Shown here piece after piece: positions 19,410 through 30,200 of a stretch of 64,000 nucleotides of DNA (position 1 is its first letter; the number at the start of each line of letters is the position of its first letter). Both the position numbers and the translations under genes were made by a program. The notes below the pieces were generated by a model. The model saw only the letters and a program-made list of their open reading frames with translations, had not been told where the DNA came from and searched no databases. Source of the stretch: Myxococcales bacterium (lineage in GTDB: Bacteria > Myxococcota_A > Polyangia > Polyangiales > Ga0077539); assembly GCA_030652255.1 (NCBI GenBank), contig JAUSAZ010000089.1, positions 1 through 64,000 on the forward strand, given 5' to 3'.

Positions 19410-20622
19410 TGCGAATCGCCACCGCGGGGTCGAGCCGCGCCGCGCGGCGCGCCGGGAGCGTCGCGGCGAGCACCCCGGTGAGGAAGGCCACGCCCGCCGA
19501 GCGCGCGACGAGGGCGAGGCTGACCGTGATGGGGAAGGTCGGGCTCCCGTCGGCGTTGCGCGCGGCGGCCGCGAAGCCCGCGCCGAGGCCCGCGCCGAGG
19601 GCGGTCCCGAGGACGGACCCCGCGAGCCCGACCAGCGCGCCCTGCAGCAGGAACACCCGGAGCACGGTGCCGCGCGCGGTGCCCATCGCCCGGAGGATCC
19701 CGATCTCCTTGCCCTTCTGCACCACGGAGACCACCAGCACGCTCGCGATGCCCATCGCCACCGCCAGGATGACGAAGAACTGGATCATCTGGCTGGAGCT
19801 GGCCTGCGAGCGCAGCGCCACGAGGAGCTGGGCGTTGGTCTTCATCCAGCTGTCGGCGACGAGCCCGGTGCGCGCGGTGACGTCCGCCGCCACGGCGTCG
19901 GCGGCGAAGATCTCCCGCACCCGCAGGTCGACGCTCGACACCCCGCCCACGAGGTCGAGCATGGTCTGCGCGCCGCGCATCGAGACGACCACCCAGCGGC
20001 GGTTGACCTCGCGGTTGCCGAGGTCGAACACCCCGGCGACGAGGTACACGTCCCCCGCGCCGCCGACCGGCGCGAGCCGCACCCGGTCGCCGACCACCAC
20101 CCCGAGGTCGACGGCGAGCTCGCGGCCGATGACGCAGCTCGTGCTGGTCGGATCGAAGCGCCCCGCCACCATGCGCTGCCGCACGGGGTAGATGCGCGCG
20201 AAGCGGTCGGGGTCGACGCCGTAGAGCACCACCGCGCGGGTCGCGTTGCCGCGCAGGGCGACCGCGGGCCCCGACACGACGGGCGACACCGCGGTGACGC
20301 CGGGCATCGCCGCGAGGGTCACGACGACCTGCTGCCACCCGACGATGGAGCGCGCGCGCTGCGCCGTCTGCTCGACCCGCGCCGCGACGGCGACCCCGGC
20401 CTCGGGGCGGCGCAGCGGGCGGGCGACCTCGTCCGGCGGGCGCACCACGACGTGGGCCTGCGTGCCGAGGGTCTGCGCCACGAGGCTGCTCTGGAGCCCG
20501 TCGATGAGCGCCGAGAGGAAGACCATCACCGCCACGCCCACGGACACGCCCGCCACGATGAGCACGGACTGCATCCGCCCCTCGCGGAGGAACCGCAGCG
20601 CCAGGAACCATGAGATCGGCAT
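19402..20622 (-). CDS. ABC transporter permease, FtsX/MacB/LolC family
   Basis: 406 aa. An N-terminal helix ([34 protein letters not shown]) precedes a periplasmic MacB-core-like region (about 45-270), and three C-terminal helices follow ([79 protein letters not shown]). This is the four-helix topology of MacB/Lol[13 protein letters not shown] is the conserved cytoplasmic coupling segment. AGGAGG lies upstream of the ATG. With the membrane-fusion adaptor upstream, it probably powers export of a lipid, peptide or lipoprotein from the periplasm. Confidence 0.87.
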
Positions 20623-20640
20623 CGGCGTCGGCCCTCCTGC

Positions 20641-21852
20641 TCAGCGGGTGATCGGGCGCACGCGGCGCCCCGCGCGAACCGCGGCGTCCGCCGGGGTGAT
20701 CACCCGGTCGCGCTCGCCGAGGCCGCGGGTCACCTCCACGACGTCGGCGCCGCGCACCCCGAGCGCCACGTCGCGGCGGGCGGCGCGGCCGTCGGCGCCC
20801 ACGATCCACACCCACGGCGTAGGGGTCGCGGCGTCGTGCACCGCCACCGGCGGCAGCGTCAGGACCCCCGCCCTGCGGGCGACCTCCACCTCGACGGAGA
20901 CGGTCATCGACGGTCGCAGGTAGTCGGGCGGGTCGGCGACCCGCAGCCGCACCTCGACGGTGCCGTGGAGCGCGTCGATCGTCGGCGCGATGTAGCTCAG
21001 CTCCGCGGCGAAGCGCCGGTCGGGGAAGGCCTCCGCCGAGGCGAGCGCCTGCTGCCCGAGCCTGAGGTCGGCGAGGTTGCGCTCGTCCGGCGTGGTCGAC
21101 AGCTCGGTGGGCCCCGCGCGCAGCAGCACCAGCAGCGCGCGCCCGGCGGGCACCACGTCGCCCGGCTCTACGTCGCGCCGGATGATCACCCCGTCGGCCG
21201 GCGCGACCACCCGCGCGAGCGCGAGGCGGGCCTCGGCCACCCGCAGCGCCGTCTCGGACTGCTCCCTCGTCGCGACCGCCACGCGCGCGTCCCCGCCGCC
21301 CGACCGCGCCCCGGTCGCCGCGACCCGCGCCGAGCGCGCCTGGCTCGCGGCCACGTCGAGCGCCCGCTGCGCGGCCTCGAGCTCCGCCTCGGCGATGGCC
21401 CCGGAGGCGAAGAGCGTCCGCTGGCGGGCGAAGGTGTCCTGCGCCGCGCGGAGGTTCGCCTCGGCCTGGCGCACCGACTCGTCGGCCACGCGCGCCCCCA
21501 CGACCCGGAGCTGCCCCACCCGCGCCGCCGCGACGTCCACGCCCGCGCGCGCCTGCGCCACCTGCGCGGCCAGCTCGGCGTCGTCGAGCTCCACCAGCAC
21601 CTGGCCCGCCGTCACGCGCTCGCCCTCGCGCGCCCCCACCGTGCGAACCACGCCGCCCAGCGTGGTGCCGACGCTCACCTCCGCGGGGCTCAGCACCCGC
21701 CCGCTCGCGACCACGGTCTGCACCACCTCGCGGCGCACCGCGCGCTGCACCGCGACCTTGGGGCCGAGCGCGCGCTGCACCCCGAACCACGCGACGAGCA
21801 CCGCGACCACGAGCGCGACGCCCGCGCCGACGAGGCGAGCACGACCGCTCAT
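20641..21852 (-). CDS. Membrane fusion (periplasmic adaptor) protein, HlyD/MacA/RND type
   Basis: 403 aa. A single N-terminal anchor helix (LVGAGVALVVAVLVAWFGV) is followed by a lipoyl/barrel half (VVASGRVLSPAEVSVGTTLGGVVRTVGAREGERVTAGQVLVELDD), a long Ala/Arg-rich alpha-helical hairpin (about 100-215), the second lipoyl half (ARVVAPADGVIIRRDVEPGDVV), and barrel and membrane-proximal domains ending GRRVRPITR. The ATG at 21852 is taken as start because the frame upstream has no hydrophobic signal. It is first in an 18-nt-spaced operon with the permease and ATPase, as in MacAB. Confidence 0.88.
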   Translation of the reverse strand: MSGRARLVGAGVALVVAVLVAWFGVQRALGPKVAVQRAVRREVVQTVVASGRVLSPAEVSVGTTLGGVVRTVGAREGERVTAGQVLVELDDAELAAQVAQARAGVDVAAARVGQLRVVGARVADESVRQAEANLRAAQDTFARQRTLFASGAIAEAELEAAQRALDVAASQARSARVAATGARSGGGDARVAVATREQSETALRVAEARLALARVVAPADGVIIRRDVEPGDVVPAGRALLVLLRAGPTELSTTPDERNLADLRLGQQALASAEAFPDRRFAAELSYIAPTIDALHGTVEVRLRVADPPDYLRPSMTVSVEVEVARRAGVLTLPPVAVHDAATPTPWVWIVGADGRAARRDVALGVRGADVVEVTRGLGERDRVITPADAAVRAGRRVRPITR

Positions 21853-21993
21853 CGACACGACGCAGACACTGCGCACCGGGCCGGGCGCGCGGCGAAATGA
21901 CTGCGTCTCGCTATGCCTGGTCGTCGAGGATCGTTCATCGTTCGCTCTCCCTGTGGGGCAGAGCAATCCCCGTGCGCAAGGACCCTTGAGCCC

Positions 21994-23799
21994 TCAGCGC
22001 GCGGGGCGTCGTTCGATGACATGGAGCTGCGTGCCGACGAGCCCTGCGATGAGGGCGCCGTCGTCGGTGACGATGAGGTCGCGCAGCTGGGCCGTGCGGC
22101 CCTCCAGCCCAACCACCGGGCGGAGCTTCCACCCGGTGGCGCCCCGCACCCAGAGGCCGTTGAGACCGGGCAGTACGGCCCAGGTGCCGTTGACGCTCAC
22201 CGGGCCGCCCGGCGCGAAGCCTGCCCCGAGGCGCTGCGAGATGAGCACCGGGCTCGACTGCGCCGCGCCCACCCACCACAGGCGCCCCTCGATGGAGACC
22301 AGCGCGCGGTCGCGCTGAGCGCCCATCACCTGCGTCGAGGGCGGCCCGAGCGGGCGCAGCGACTCGGGGTTGGACGCGCAGGCGGCCGAGAGGTCGGCCG
22401 ACGACGTGGTGTGCACCGGCCAGCGGGTCGCCCCCGGGGGCGCCGACGTCGCCGCCGAGGGCAGCGGCTCGCACGGCTGCGCGGGGTCGCACAGCAGGAG
22501 GCTGACGCCGTCGCAGCGGGCGCCCACGCCCAGAACGAGGCCCGCGCCGGTGACGCTGGCCAGGAGGTCGCGCGCCGCGCCCGCCGGGCCCGGGACGAAG
22601 GCCAGCGTCGCGAGGTCGACGCGGCCGCCCTGGAGCCCCCGCACCATCACCGCAGGCGGCCGCAGTGGCAGGTCGAAGGCGATCGAGCCCAGCCGCCCGG
22701 GCGCGCTCGCGTCGAGGGGCATACCGACGAAGGGACCCGGGCGCGCGCGCCAGCCGCGGTCGAGCGTGGTGGCCCCACGCAGGCTGGCCTCGAGGCGCGA
22801 CCACTCCGACGCGTGCGCCGGAGCGGCGACGAGGGCTCGGGCGATCTGCTCCGCGGCCGGAAGCTCTCCAAGCCCCAGCATCGCGTTGAAGCGGATGATC
22901 GCGCGGTCTCGCACGGCCCCGGCGCTGCCGCACTGGACCCCGCGGATGCCGTCGACCGTCACCCTCGGCGCGCCGTCCTCCACGCAGAGCGCGCGGCGCA
23001 GCGTCACGAGGGCGCGCTCGGCCTCCAGCGCGGCGGCGCCGCGGCGCCTGGCCCGCGCGGTCTCCAGCTGGACGGCGTGCGCGAGCGACTGGGCGGGCTC
23101 GGCCACGTCGCGCGCGAGCGCCCCGCTGCGGTCGATGTACACCAGCCGGGCCTCCGGACCGGCGCCCGCCGCGGCGCTGCCCGCGCGCAGCGTGACCTGG
23201 AGCTCATCGACGCCGTCCGCGTCGCGGTCGTCGGCGGTGACATCGGCGGCGACGTCGCCCGCGCCAGCGGGAGCCGCCTCGACGACCACGACGCTCCGGG
23301 GTCGGGGGGCGTCCCCGCGGTTGATCCAGCGGGCCTCGACGCGGGCGCCGCAGCGCACGGTGAGCACCACCGAGCGCGGCGACGTGGCGCGCAGCGAGGC
23401 GCCGAGGCAGCCCGGCGTGGAGGGCGCCGTGCCGCGGATCACCTCCCGCCGCAGCGCGCCCGCCTCGGCCACCACCCGCAGCGCGTCGAGGCCTTCCCCC
23501 GCGAGGCCCACACGATAGACCCAGGTCTCCGCCACCGCGCCCGCGAGCGGGAGCGCGAGGGACGACACGAAGCGCTCGGCGGGCTCGGCCGTGAGCGTGA
23601 GACCGCCCACGGTGAGCGTGCGCCCCTCGCCCGGCACCTGCGCCGACGTCACCACCGCGAAGCGCGGAACGTCCGCTGGCGGCACGTCCACCGCCGCGGG
23701 CGTGGGCCGCACCCCGCCCTCGAAGTCCACCCTCGGCGGCGAGCGGGGGCACCCCATCGCCGCGACCGCGACGAGCGCCCCGACCCCGCGGACCCTCAC
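21994..23799 (-). CDS. Large hypothetical lipoprotein overlapping RNase R
   Basis: 601 aa from a GTG that overlaps the RNase R stop (GTGA, 23796-23799). The signal VRVRGVGALVAVAAMGC ends in a lipobox Cys. An Asp-rich loop DRDADGVDEL around residue 190 resembles a calcium-binding FG-GAP/dockerin-type loop. The last 150 residues repeat short strand-turn units (LVSIEGRLWWVGA, LLNGLWVRGATGW, LIVTDDGALIAGLVGTQLHV) typical of propellers. Coupling to an RNA exonuclease is unexpected for an envelope protein and is probably only transcriptional. Function unknown. Confidence 0.65.
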   Translation of the reverse strand: MRVRGVGALVAVAAMGCPRSPPRVDFEGGVRPTPAAVDVPPADVPRFAVVTSAQVPGEGRTLTVGGLTLTAEPAERFVSSLALPLAGAVAETWVYRVGLAGEGLDALRVVAEAGALRREVIRGTAPSTPGCLGASLRATSPRSVVLTVRCGARVEARWINRGDAPRPRSVVVVEAAPAGAGDVAADVTADDRDADGVDELQVTLRAGSAAAGAGPEARLVYIDRSGALARDVAEPAQSLAHAVQLETARARRRGAAALEAERALVTLRRALCVEDGAPRVTVDGIRGVQCGSAGAVRDRAIIRFNAMLGLGELPAAEQIARALVAAPAHASEWSRLEASLRGATTLDRGWRARPGPFVGMPLDASAPGRLGSIAFDLPLRPPAVMVRGLQGGRVDLATLAFVPGPAGAARDLLASVTGAGLVLGVGARCDGVSLLLCDPAQPCEPLPSAATSAPPGATRWPVHTTSSADLSAACASNPESLRPLGPPSTQVMGAQRDRALVSIEGRLWWVGAAQSSPVLISQRLGAGFAPGGPVSVNGTWAVLPGLNGLWVRGATGWKLRPVVGLEGRTAQLRDLIVTDDGALIAGLVGTQLHVIERRPAR

Positions 23800-26036
23800 C
23801 GCTTGCGCCCCCGCTTCGCGACCGTCGGCCGCGGCGCCGGGCCACGCTTCTTGCCGCCTCCCTTGCCCTTCTTCTCCCGCTCTGGGGGGGCGCGCCGCAG
23901 GGACTCCTTCGCCGTGCCCGCGAGCCGCAGCGAGATGGTGCGGCGGGCGAGCGAGATCTCCGCGATCTCGACGGTGAGCTGATCGCCCACCTGGAAGATC
24001 ATCCCGGTGCGGCTCGACCGAAGTCGCAGCCCGAGGTCGTCGGCCTCCCACGACCCCGCCGCGACGGACTCCAGCGGCAGCAGCCCCGTGAGGAAGGGAT
24101 CGTCGATGTCGAGGTACACCCCCAGCGAGCCGAAGCCCACGACCGTCGCGAGGTGCACCTCGCCGAGGTGCAGCCGCGCCACCTCGCAGCGGTAGAGGTC
24201 GAGCACCTCGCGCTCGACGTCGACGGCGCGGCGCTCGAGGCGCGAGCAGTCGGCGGCGGCGACGCTCAGCCCCTCGGTGCTGGTGCGCTTCTCGGGGTCG
24301 CGCAGCCAGCGCCGCATCTCGCGGTGCACCAGCAGGTCGGGGTAGCGCCGGATGGGCGAGGTGAAGTGCAGGTACGCGCTCGCCGCGAGGCCGCGGTGGC
24401 CGGTGTTCTGCTCGCTGTAGCGGGCCTGGGGCATCGCCCGGAGCAGGAGCATCCCGAGCACCCGCGCCTCCGGGGTGCCGCGGAGCGAGCGGAGGAAATC
24501 CGAGAGCATCCGGGGCGAGTCGACGACCTCCTCGTCGAGGGGGTGCCCCAGCGCGAGCGCCGCGGCCATGAAGCGCTGGAACGCCTCGCCCTGCGGCCCG
24601 CCGTGCACCCGGTAGATCGCGGCGAGGCCCTGCTGCACGCAGGTCTCGGCGACCACCTCGTTGGCGAGCAGCATCAGGTCTTCGATGAGCGCGTAGGCCC
24701 GCTTGACCCCTGCGTCGCGCTTGCTCTGGACGATGTTGATCGGCGTGAGCTGGTCTTCGGCGAAGCGCACGCGCCCTTCGGGCAGGTCGAAGTCGAGCGC
24801 GCCCCGGCGCTGCCGCTTCGCGCGGAGGGTCGACGAGCACCGGTCGGCGGTGGTCACCATCGCGCGCATCTCGTCGGTGAGGGGCGCGGGCGAGCCCTCG
24901 TCGGTCCACCCCATGGCGTTGGCGACGCCGCCGTAGGTGAGCCGGGCGTGCGAGCGCATCACGGCCTCGATGACCCGCGCCTCGGTGACGGTGCCGTCGT
25001 GCGAGAGCCGGGCCTCGACCGCGAGCGCCAGACGGTCTTCATCGGGCAGCAGCGACGCGATGCGCCCGGAGATCTCCTGCGGCAGCATCGAGATGGCCCG
25101 GTCGGGCAGGTACACGCTGGTGCCGCGCTCGGCGGCGTGGCGGTCGAGCGCGGTGCCCGCGGGCACGTAGTGCGAGACGTCGGCGATGGCGACGGTGACG
25201 TCCCAGCCCCCGTCGGGGCGCGCCACCACGTAGACCGCGTCGTCGTGGTCGCGCGCGTCGTCGGGGTCGATGGTGACCAGCGGGAGGGCCCGCAGGTCGA
25301 CGCGCCCGGCGACCTCCTCGGCCGTGACCGTCGAGGGCAGCCGCGCGACCTCCTCGAGCACGTCGGGCGCCGCGGGGATCTCGACGCCCTCGCGCACGGT
25401 CACTTTGCGCACCTCGGTGGCCAGCGCGCCCGGCTCGCCGAGCACCTCGCTCACCCGCCCCGTCGGCACCTCGCCCACGTGCGAGGGCCAGCGCTCGATG
25501 GTGGCGACCACCACCTGGCCGTCGCGGCCGACGGCGTCGCCCTCGATCACGATCGGCCCGCGGATGCGAGCGTCTTCGGGCTCGAGCCACGAGCCCTTCG
25601 GCCGCGCGCGGAGCACCCCGGGCACCATCGGCGACCGCCGCTTGAGCACCGCCGTGACGGCGCCCTCGCGCCCCCGGCCCCCGGGCCGCGCGACCGCCTC
25701 GACGAGGTCGCCGTGCATCGCCCCGAGCACTCCGGTGGGGGCGATGAACACGTCCCCCGCGCCGTCGTTGGCCTCGACGAAGCCGAAGCCCCGCGGGTTC
25801 TGGATGAAGCGCCCCTCGACCCTGCCCCCCTGGTCGCGCGGCAGCCGATAGCGCCCGCCGGGCATCGCGTGCACCAGCCCGCGCTCCACCAGCCGGTCGA
25901 GCGCCTCGGTGAGCACCCGGCGCGCGGAGGGCCCCTCCTCCAGCGCCGAGAGCACCTCCATCACGTGGAGGGCGCGCGACGGATGCGCCTCGAAGACCTG
26001 TAGCAGCCGTCCATCATCGAGAGCGATTCGCGCCAT
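23796..26036 (-). CDS. rnr: Ribonuclease R (VacB/RNase II family 3'-5' exoribonuclease)
   Basis: 746 aa. Order: an N-terminal winged-helix region (LLQVFEAHPSRALHVMEVL), a cold-shock domain with FIQNPRGFGFVEANDGAGDVFI, the RNB catalytic domain with TIDPDDARDHDDA carrying the metal-binding aspartates, and a C-terminal S1 domain before a basic GKGGGKKRG tail. This is the full RNase R architecture; it degrades structured RNA processively in the cytoplasm. The ATG at 26036 is used; a GTG at 26045 would add three residues. It overlaps the downstream lipoprotein by 4 nt. Confidence 0.93.
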   Translation of the reverse strand: MARIALDDGRLLQVFEAHPSRALHVMEVLSALEEGPSARRVLTEALDRLVERGLVHAMPGGRYRLPRDQGGRVEGRFIQNPRGFGFVEANDGAGDVFIAPTGVLGAMHGDLVEAVARPGGRGREGAVTAVLKRRSPMVPGVLRARPKGSWLEPEDARIRGPIVIEGDAVGRDGQVVVATIERWPSHVGEVPTGRVSEVLGEPGALATEVRKVTVREGVEIPAAPDVLEEVARLPSTVTAEEVAGRVDLRALPLVTIDPDDARDHDDAVYVVARPDGGWDVTVAIADVSHYVPAGTALDRHAAERGTSVYLPDRAISMLPQEISGRIASLLPDEDRLALAVEARLSHDGTVTEARVIEAVMRSHARLTYGGVANAMGWTDEGSPAPLTDEMRAMVTTADRCSSTLRAKRQRRGALDFDLPEGRVRFAEDQLTPINIVQSKRDAGVKRAYALIEDLMLLANEVVAETCVQQGLAAIYRVHGGPQGEAFQRFMAAALALGHPLDEEVVDSPRMLSDFLRSLRGTPEARVLGMLLLRAMPQARYSEQNTGHRGLAASAYLHFTSPIRRYPDLLVHREMRRWLRDPEKRTSTEGLSVAAADCSRLERRAVDVEREVLDLYRCEVARLHLGEVHLATVVGFGSLGVYLDIDDPFLTGLLPLESVAAGSWEADDLGLRLRSSRTGMIFQVGDQLTVEIAEISLARRTISLRLAGTAKESLRRAPPEREKKGKGGGKKRGPAPRPTVAKRGRKR

Positions 26037-26099
26037 TGCGCGCACTGTCTACGCCCGGAGCTTCCACGGTCAAGGCGTCGCGCGGCCCGCGGGCGCGTG

Positions 26100-27254
26100 T
26101 CAGGGCGCTTCGGCGATGGCGTGGAGCGCGCCGTCGTCGGCGCCCACCACCAGCAGGCCGTCGGCGAGCAGCCGCGGGCCGCTGTCGACGTCCGCGCCCA
26201 CGGTCACCCGCCACGCCTCGGCGCCGTCGGGCGCGACGGCGTGCACCTGGTCGTCCTCGCCGCCGACGAAGGCCCACCCGTCGCGGTCGACGCACGCGCG
26301 CGAGCGCACCGGCGCCCCGGTGGCGACGCGGAACACCCGCGCCCCGTCGGCGGCGCGAAGCCCGTAGATGCCGCCGTCCTCGGCGCCGACGACGATCACG
26401 CCGTCGGGCCGCAGCGCCGGCGTCGCGCGAACCCCGAGGCGCCGCGCCGCCCCGTCGGTGCGGAAGGTCCAGCGGGGCTGTCCCGCGGCGTCGACGCAGC
26501 GCACCGTGCCGTCGGCGAGCCCGACCACGAAGGCGCCGTCGGCGAGCGCGACCGGGCCGCCGTAGAGGAAGCTGCCGAGCTCCACGCGGCGCACGAGGCG
26601 GCCGTCGGCGGGGTCGATCACCGCGACGCTGCCGCGCATCTCGGGCACGAGCACCTCCGCCCCGGCGCGGGCGATCGGGCCGAAGACGTGGCCCGCGAGG
26701 GCAGCGGTCCAGCGCAGCTCGCCCGCGCGGGAGTACGCGCGGAGGTCGCCGGAGGCCACCAGCACGACGCCGTCGGGCTGCGCGAAGACCGGGGCGTCCA
26801 TGTCCTGGGGCAGCGTCGCCCGCCAGCGCAGGGCGCCGCGCGCGTCGAGGGCCACCACCTCGCGGGCGTCGCTCCCGATGACGGTGAGCTCGCCCACCGT
26901 CGCGGGCGACGAGAAGACCCGCGACGCGAGCCGGTGCGACCAGCGGACGACGCCGCGGCCATCGACGGCCTGCACGGTTCCGTCGAGGGAGCCGAAGACC
27001 GCCCACCCGTCGCGGGTGAGCGCGGGCGACGAGAAGACCCTGCGCGCGGTGCGCACCCGCCACACGACCGCGGGGGCGCGGTGCGGCCCACGGAGCGACG
27101 CGCCGTCGACGCCGATGGCCGGCGACCCGAAGGACGACACGAACAGCGCCGCGGGCCTGTGGGGGCCCACCTCCTGCGCGGGCAGGGCGCGGCCGCTGCC
27201 GAGCCCCGAGAGGCACAGCGCGGCGACCATTGCACCGACGCGCGAGCGGGACAC
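26100..27254 (-). CDS. PQQ-type beta-propeller repeat protein
   Basis: 384 aa. After an N-terminal signal-like segment (VGAMVAALCLSGLGSGRALPAQ) the sequence is a series of PQQ-like blades, for example VFSSPALTRDGWAVFGSLDG, VFSSPATVGELTVIGSDA and ATPALRPDGVIVVGAEDGG, each built around W-R/T and G-S/D turns. About seven to eight blades fit the length. These propellers are usually periplasmic scaffolds (BamB-like) rather than PQQ dehydrogenases. The start is a GTG at 27254; an ATG at 27230 is also possible. It lies 12 bp after the giant TPR gene and may belong to that transcript. Confidence 0.82.
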   Translation of the reverse strand: MSRSRVGAMVAALCLSGLGSGRALPAQEVGPHRPAALFVSSFGSPAIGVDGASLRGPHRAPAVVWRVRTARRVFSSPALTRDGWAVFGSLDGTVQAVDGRGVVRWSHRLASRVFSSPATVGELTVIGSDAREVVALDARGALRWRATLPQDMDAPVFAQPDGVVLVASGDLRAYSRAGELRWTAALAGHVFGPIARAGAEVLVPEMRGSVAVIDPADGRLVRRVELGSFLYGGPVALADGAFVVGLADGTVRCVDAAGQPRWTFRTDGAARRLGVRATPALRPDGVIVVGAEDGGIYGLRAADGARVFRVATGAPVRSRACVDRDGWAFVGGEDDQVHAVAPDGAEAWRVTVGADVDSGPRLLADGLLVVGADDGALHAIAEAP

Positions 27255-27266
27255 CGCGGGGACCCC

Positions 27267-30200
27267 TTACGCGTCTTGGAAGCCGGTCAGCCGACGCGCC
27301 TCGAGGAAGCGCTGGCTCAGCGCGACGCGCACGAGCCGACCGGCCGCGGGCACCTCGTCGATGACCCGCCCGGGGAGCACCCCGGGCGGCGCGAGCGCGG
27401 CGATCGCCGCGGGCAGGTCGCCGGTCGCCAGCAGCGCGATGCGGTCGCCGAACTCCAGCGCGGCGCCGTGGATCACCGCCGCGTCGAAGGGGCGCCTGAG
27501 CACCGCGCGCGCGGCGGGCGTGAGCTCGGCGTGCAGGTCGCGCGGCATCGCGCGGGTGATCGAGCGCGAGAGCGCGTCGAGGCGCACCGGGTCGACGCCC
27601 GCGGCGCCGAACATCGGCTCGAACTGCCGCAGGAGCGCCGTCATCACGAGGGTGAACTCCGCGACGTCCATCCGCAGCGGGAGCGAGAGCCCCTGGGTGA
27701 TCAGCAGGAGGGCCCGCGCGACCGCGAAGCGCGAGACGATCGACGGCGGCGCGGCGAAGGCGACGAGCACCCGGGCGGGCGATCGCCCCACCGGCATCGC
27801 GATGGACGCCAGCTGCGAGGCCAGGAAGACCTCCACGTCGCCGAGGTCGAGGAGCCGCGCCCAGCGGTCGATCTCCGCGCGGAGCCCGTGGGGGCGCGCG
27901 CCGAGCCGGTCGGCGTCGCGGCTCGCCGGGTCGAAGGGCACCAGCGGGTCGAGCACGGTGGAGGTGCGCACCAGGAGCTCTCGCAGGTCGGCGGGCAGCG
28001 CCGGGGGCGCGAGCAGGTCGAGCGCCGCGGGGAGCAGGCTCTCGACCCCGGCGCCGGCCACGACGCCGTCGGGCGCGAGGGCGCGCAGCTCATCGCTCGC
28101 GACGCCGAGGGTGACCGCGGCCGCCGCCACCACCCGCTCGGCGTCCCGCCACCCGCGCAGCCGCTGCCACGCGGCGAGGCGCTCGAGGGCGGCGACGTCG
28201 CGCACGTTGCGCTCGACCCCCGACCGGACGTCGTCGCCGCAGGCCTTGAGGGACTCCTCGACGAGCGCGCGGTCGTCGATGGCGCCGGCGAGGGCCGCGA
28301 GCCGGAGCCCGTGGCCCGCCCGGTCGCCCGGGGTGCGCGCGCGGGCCAGCAGCACCTTGCGCGCCTCGACCTCCCGCGGCCCCTCGCCGCTGCGCTCGTA
28401 GAACTGCGCGAGGCGCTCCCAGGGGCGAGGGTCTGCGGGCGCGGCCTGGGCGACCCGGCGCCACGCGGCCTCGGCGCGCTTGGGGTCGCTCAGCCTGCCG
28501 TCGAAGAGGTCGCCGAGTTGCAGCAACAGCTCCAGCCGCTCGGCCCCGTCGGCGCTGCTCTTCGCCAGCCGGATGCGGGCGTCCGCGGCGCCGGACCAGT
28601 CCTCCGCGCGGTCGGACAGGCGCACCAGCGTGCGGAGGGCCGGGACGTTCTCGGGGTCGAGGGCGGTCACCGCGCGCAGGAAGGTGCGCGCCCGCTCGAG
28701 GTCGTCGGCCCGTTCGGCCGCCGCCGCGCCGCGGAGGTAGATCGCGACCGCCTCGGCGGGCCCCAGGCCGCTGGAGCGCGCGTTGAGGTACGCGCTGATC
28801 ACGTCGAGCTCGAGCGCGGCCTCGGGCGTCGCGTCGAGGAGCTCGAGCGCCAGCTCGAAGGCCCCCTGGTGCCCCGGGTCGCGGCGCATCGCCTCGACCA
28901 CCGCGGACATCGCCCGCTCGGCGTCGCTCGCCTCGTCCCGCCAGGCCCGCGCCGCCCCGGTGAGCGCGTCGGTGGAGAGCCCCAGCGTCTGCATCTCCAT
29001 CGCCGCCCGCTCGCGGAGTGCCACCGCGGCGACGGCGTCGCCCCGCGCGGCCTCGGCCCGCGCCGCGCCCAGCAGCGCGGCCAGCGACGGCGACGCCGCG
29101 ACGGCCTGGCCGAAGGCGTCCGCCGCCCGCACGCCCTCCCCCTGGGCCTCCGCCGCCAGGCCCACGCGGACCCAGTGCGCGCCCCGCTCGGCCGGGTCGG
29201 CGGCGTCCGCCGCGAGGGCCCGCGAGACCCGCTCGGCCCGGGGCCAGTCGCGATCCGCGCGCGCGTCGACGTCGAGCGCGAGCAGCAGGCGACGGTCGTG
29301 CATCCCGCGGTCGAAGAGCTCCCACCGGAGCTGCTGGGCCGCGCGCCGGGCGTCGTCCCCCGCGCGCTCGGCCACCCTCGCGGCGGCGTGCGCGAGCGGC
29401 AGCGCGTCGGACGCCTCGCGCACCCCGAGGGCGAGCTGGCGCAGCACCAGGAAGAGCTCGTCCCAGCGCTCGCGCTCCGCGTAGTGGCGCTCGAGGGCGC
29501 GGAGCCCCTCGGCGTGCATCGGCTCGAGCTCGAGGATGGCCGCGAAGGAGAGCGCCGCGGACGCCAGGTCGCCGCGCTCGAAGAGGTCGATGCGCGCGAG
29601 GCGCTCGAACACCTCGACCTGCGCCGCCGGCTCGGTCACGGACTTGAGCTGCTCGAAGGCCCGCTCGGACACCTCCACGTCGCGCCCCGACGCCAGCAGG
29701 AGCGCCTGCTCCGTCGCGGCCAGCAGCGGGTCGGACGGCGAGAGCGCGCGGGTCCGCGCGAGCACCTGGAGCGCGTCCGCCCGACGGTCGGCCTGCTCGA
29801 GCATCTCCGCCGCGAGCTCGCCGAGGGCCACCGCGAAGGGGCTGGTGTCCCGGGCCTCGATCGCGCGCTCGAAGAAGGCGCGCACCACCGTCGACGGCCG
29901 CGCGGCGTCCTGCTGCGGCGTCCGCAGCACCAGCGTGGCGAGGCAGGCGTCCGAGCGCGCGGTCGACCAGCGCTCCCAGAGGCTCCGCGCGGCGAGGTCG
30001 GGGTCCGTCTCCGAGCGCCGCAGCGCGCTGCGGATCGCGGCGACGAGCACCACCGCGGGGTCGCCCTTGACCTCCTCCAGCGCCGCCGCGACCTCCGCCA
30101 TCGCCCCGTGGTCGCGCAGCCCGAGCTGGGCCGCGATCTCCGCGACCGCCACGTCGCCGGGCAGCAGCCGCCGCAGCTCGGCGATGTCCACCGCGCCCCC

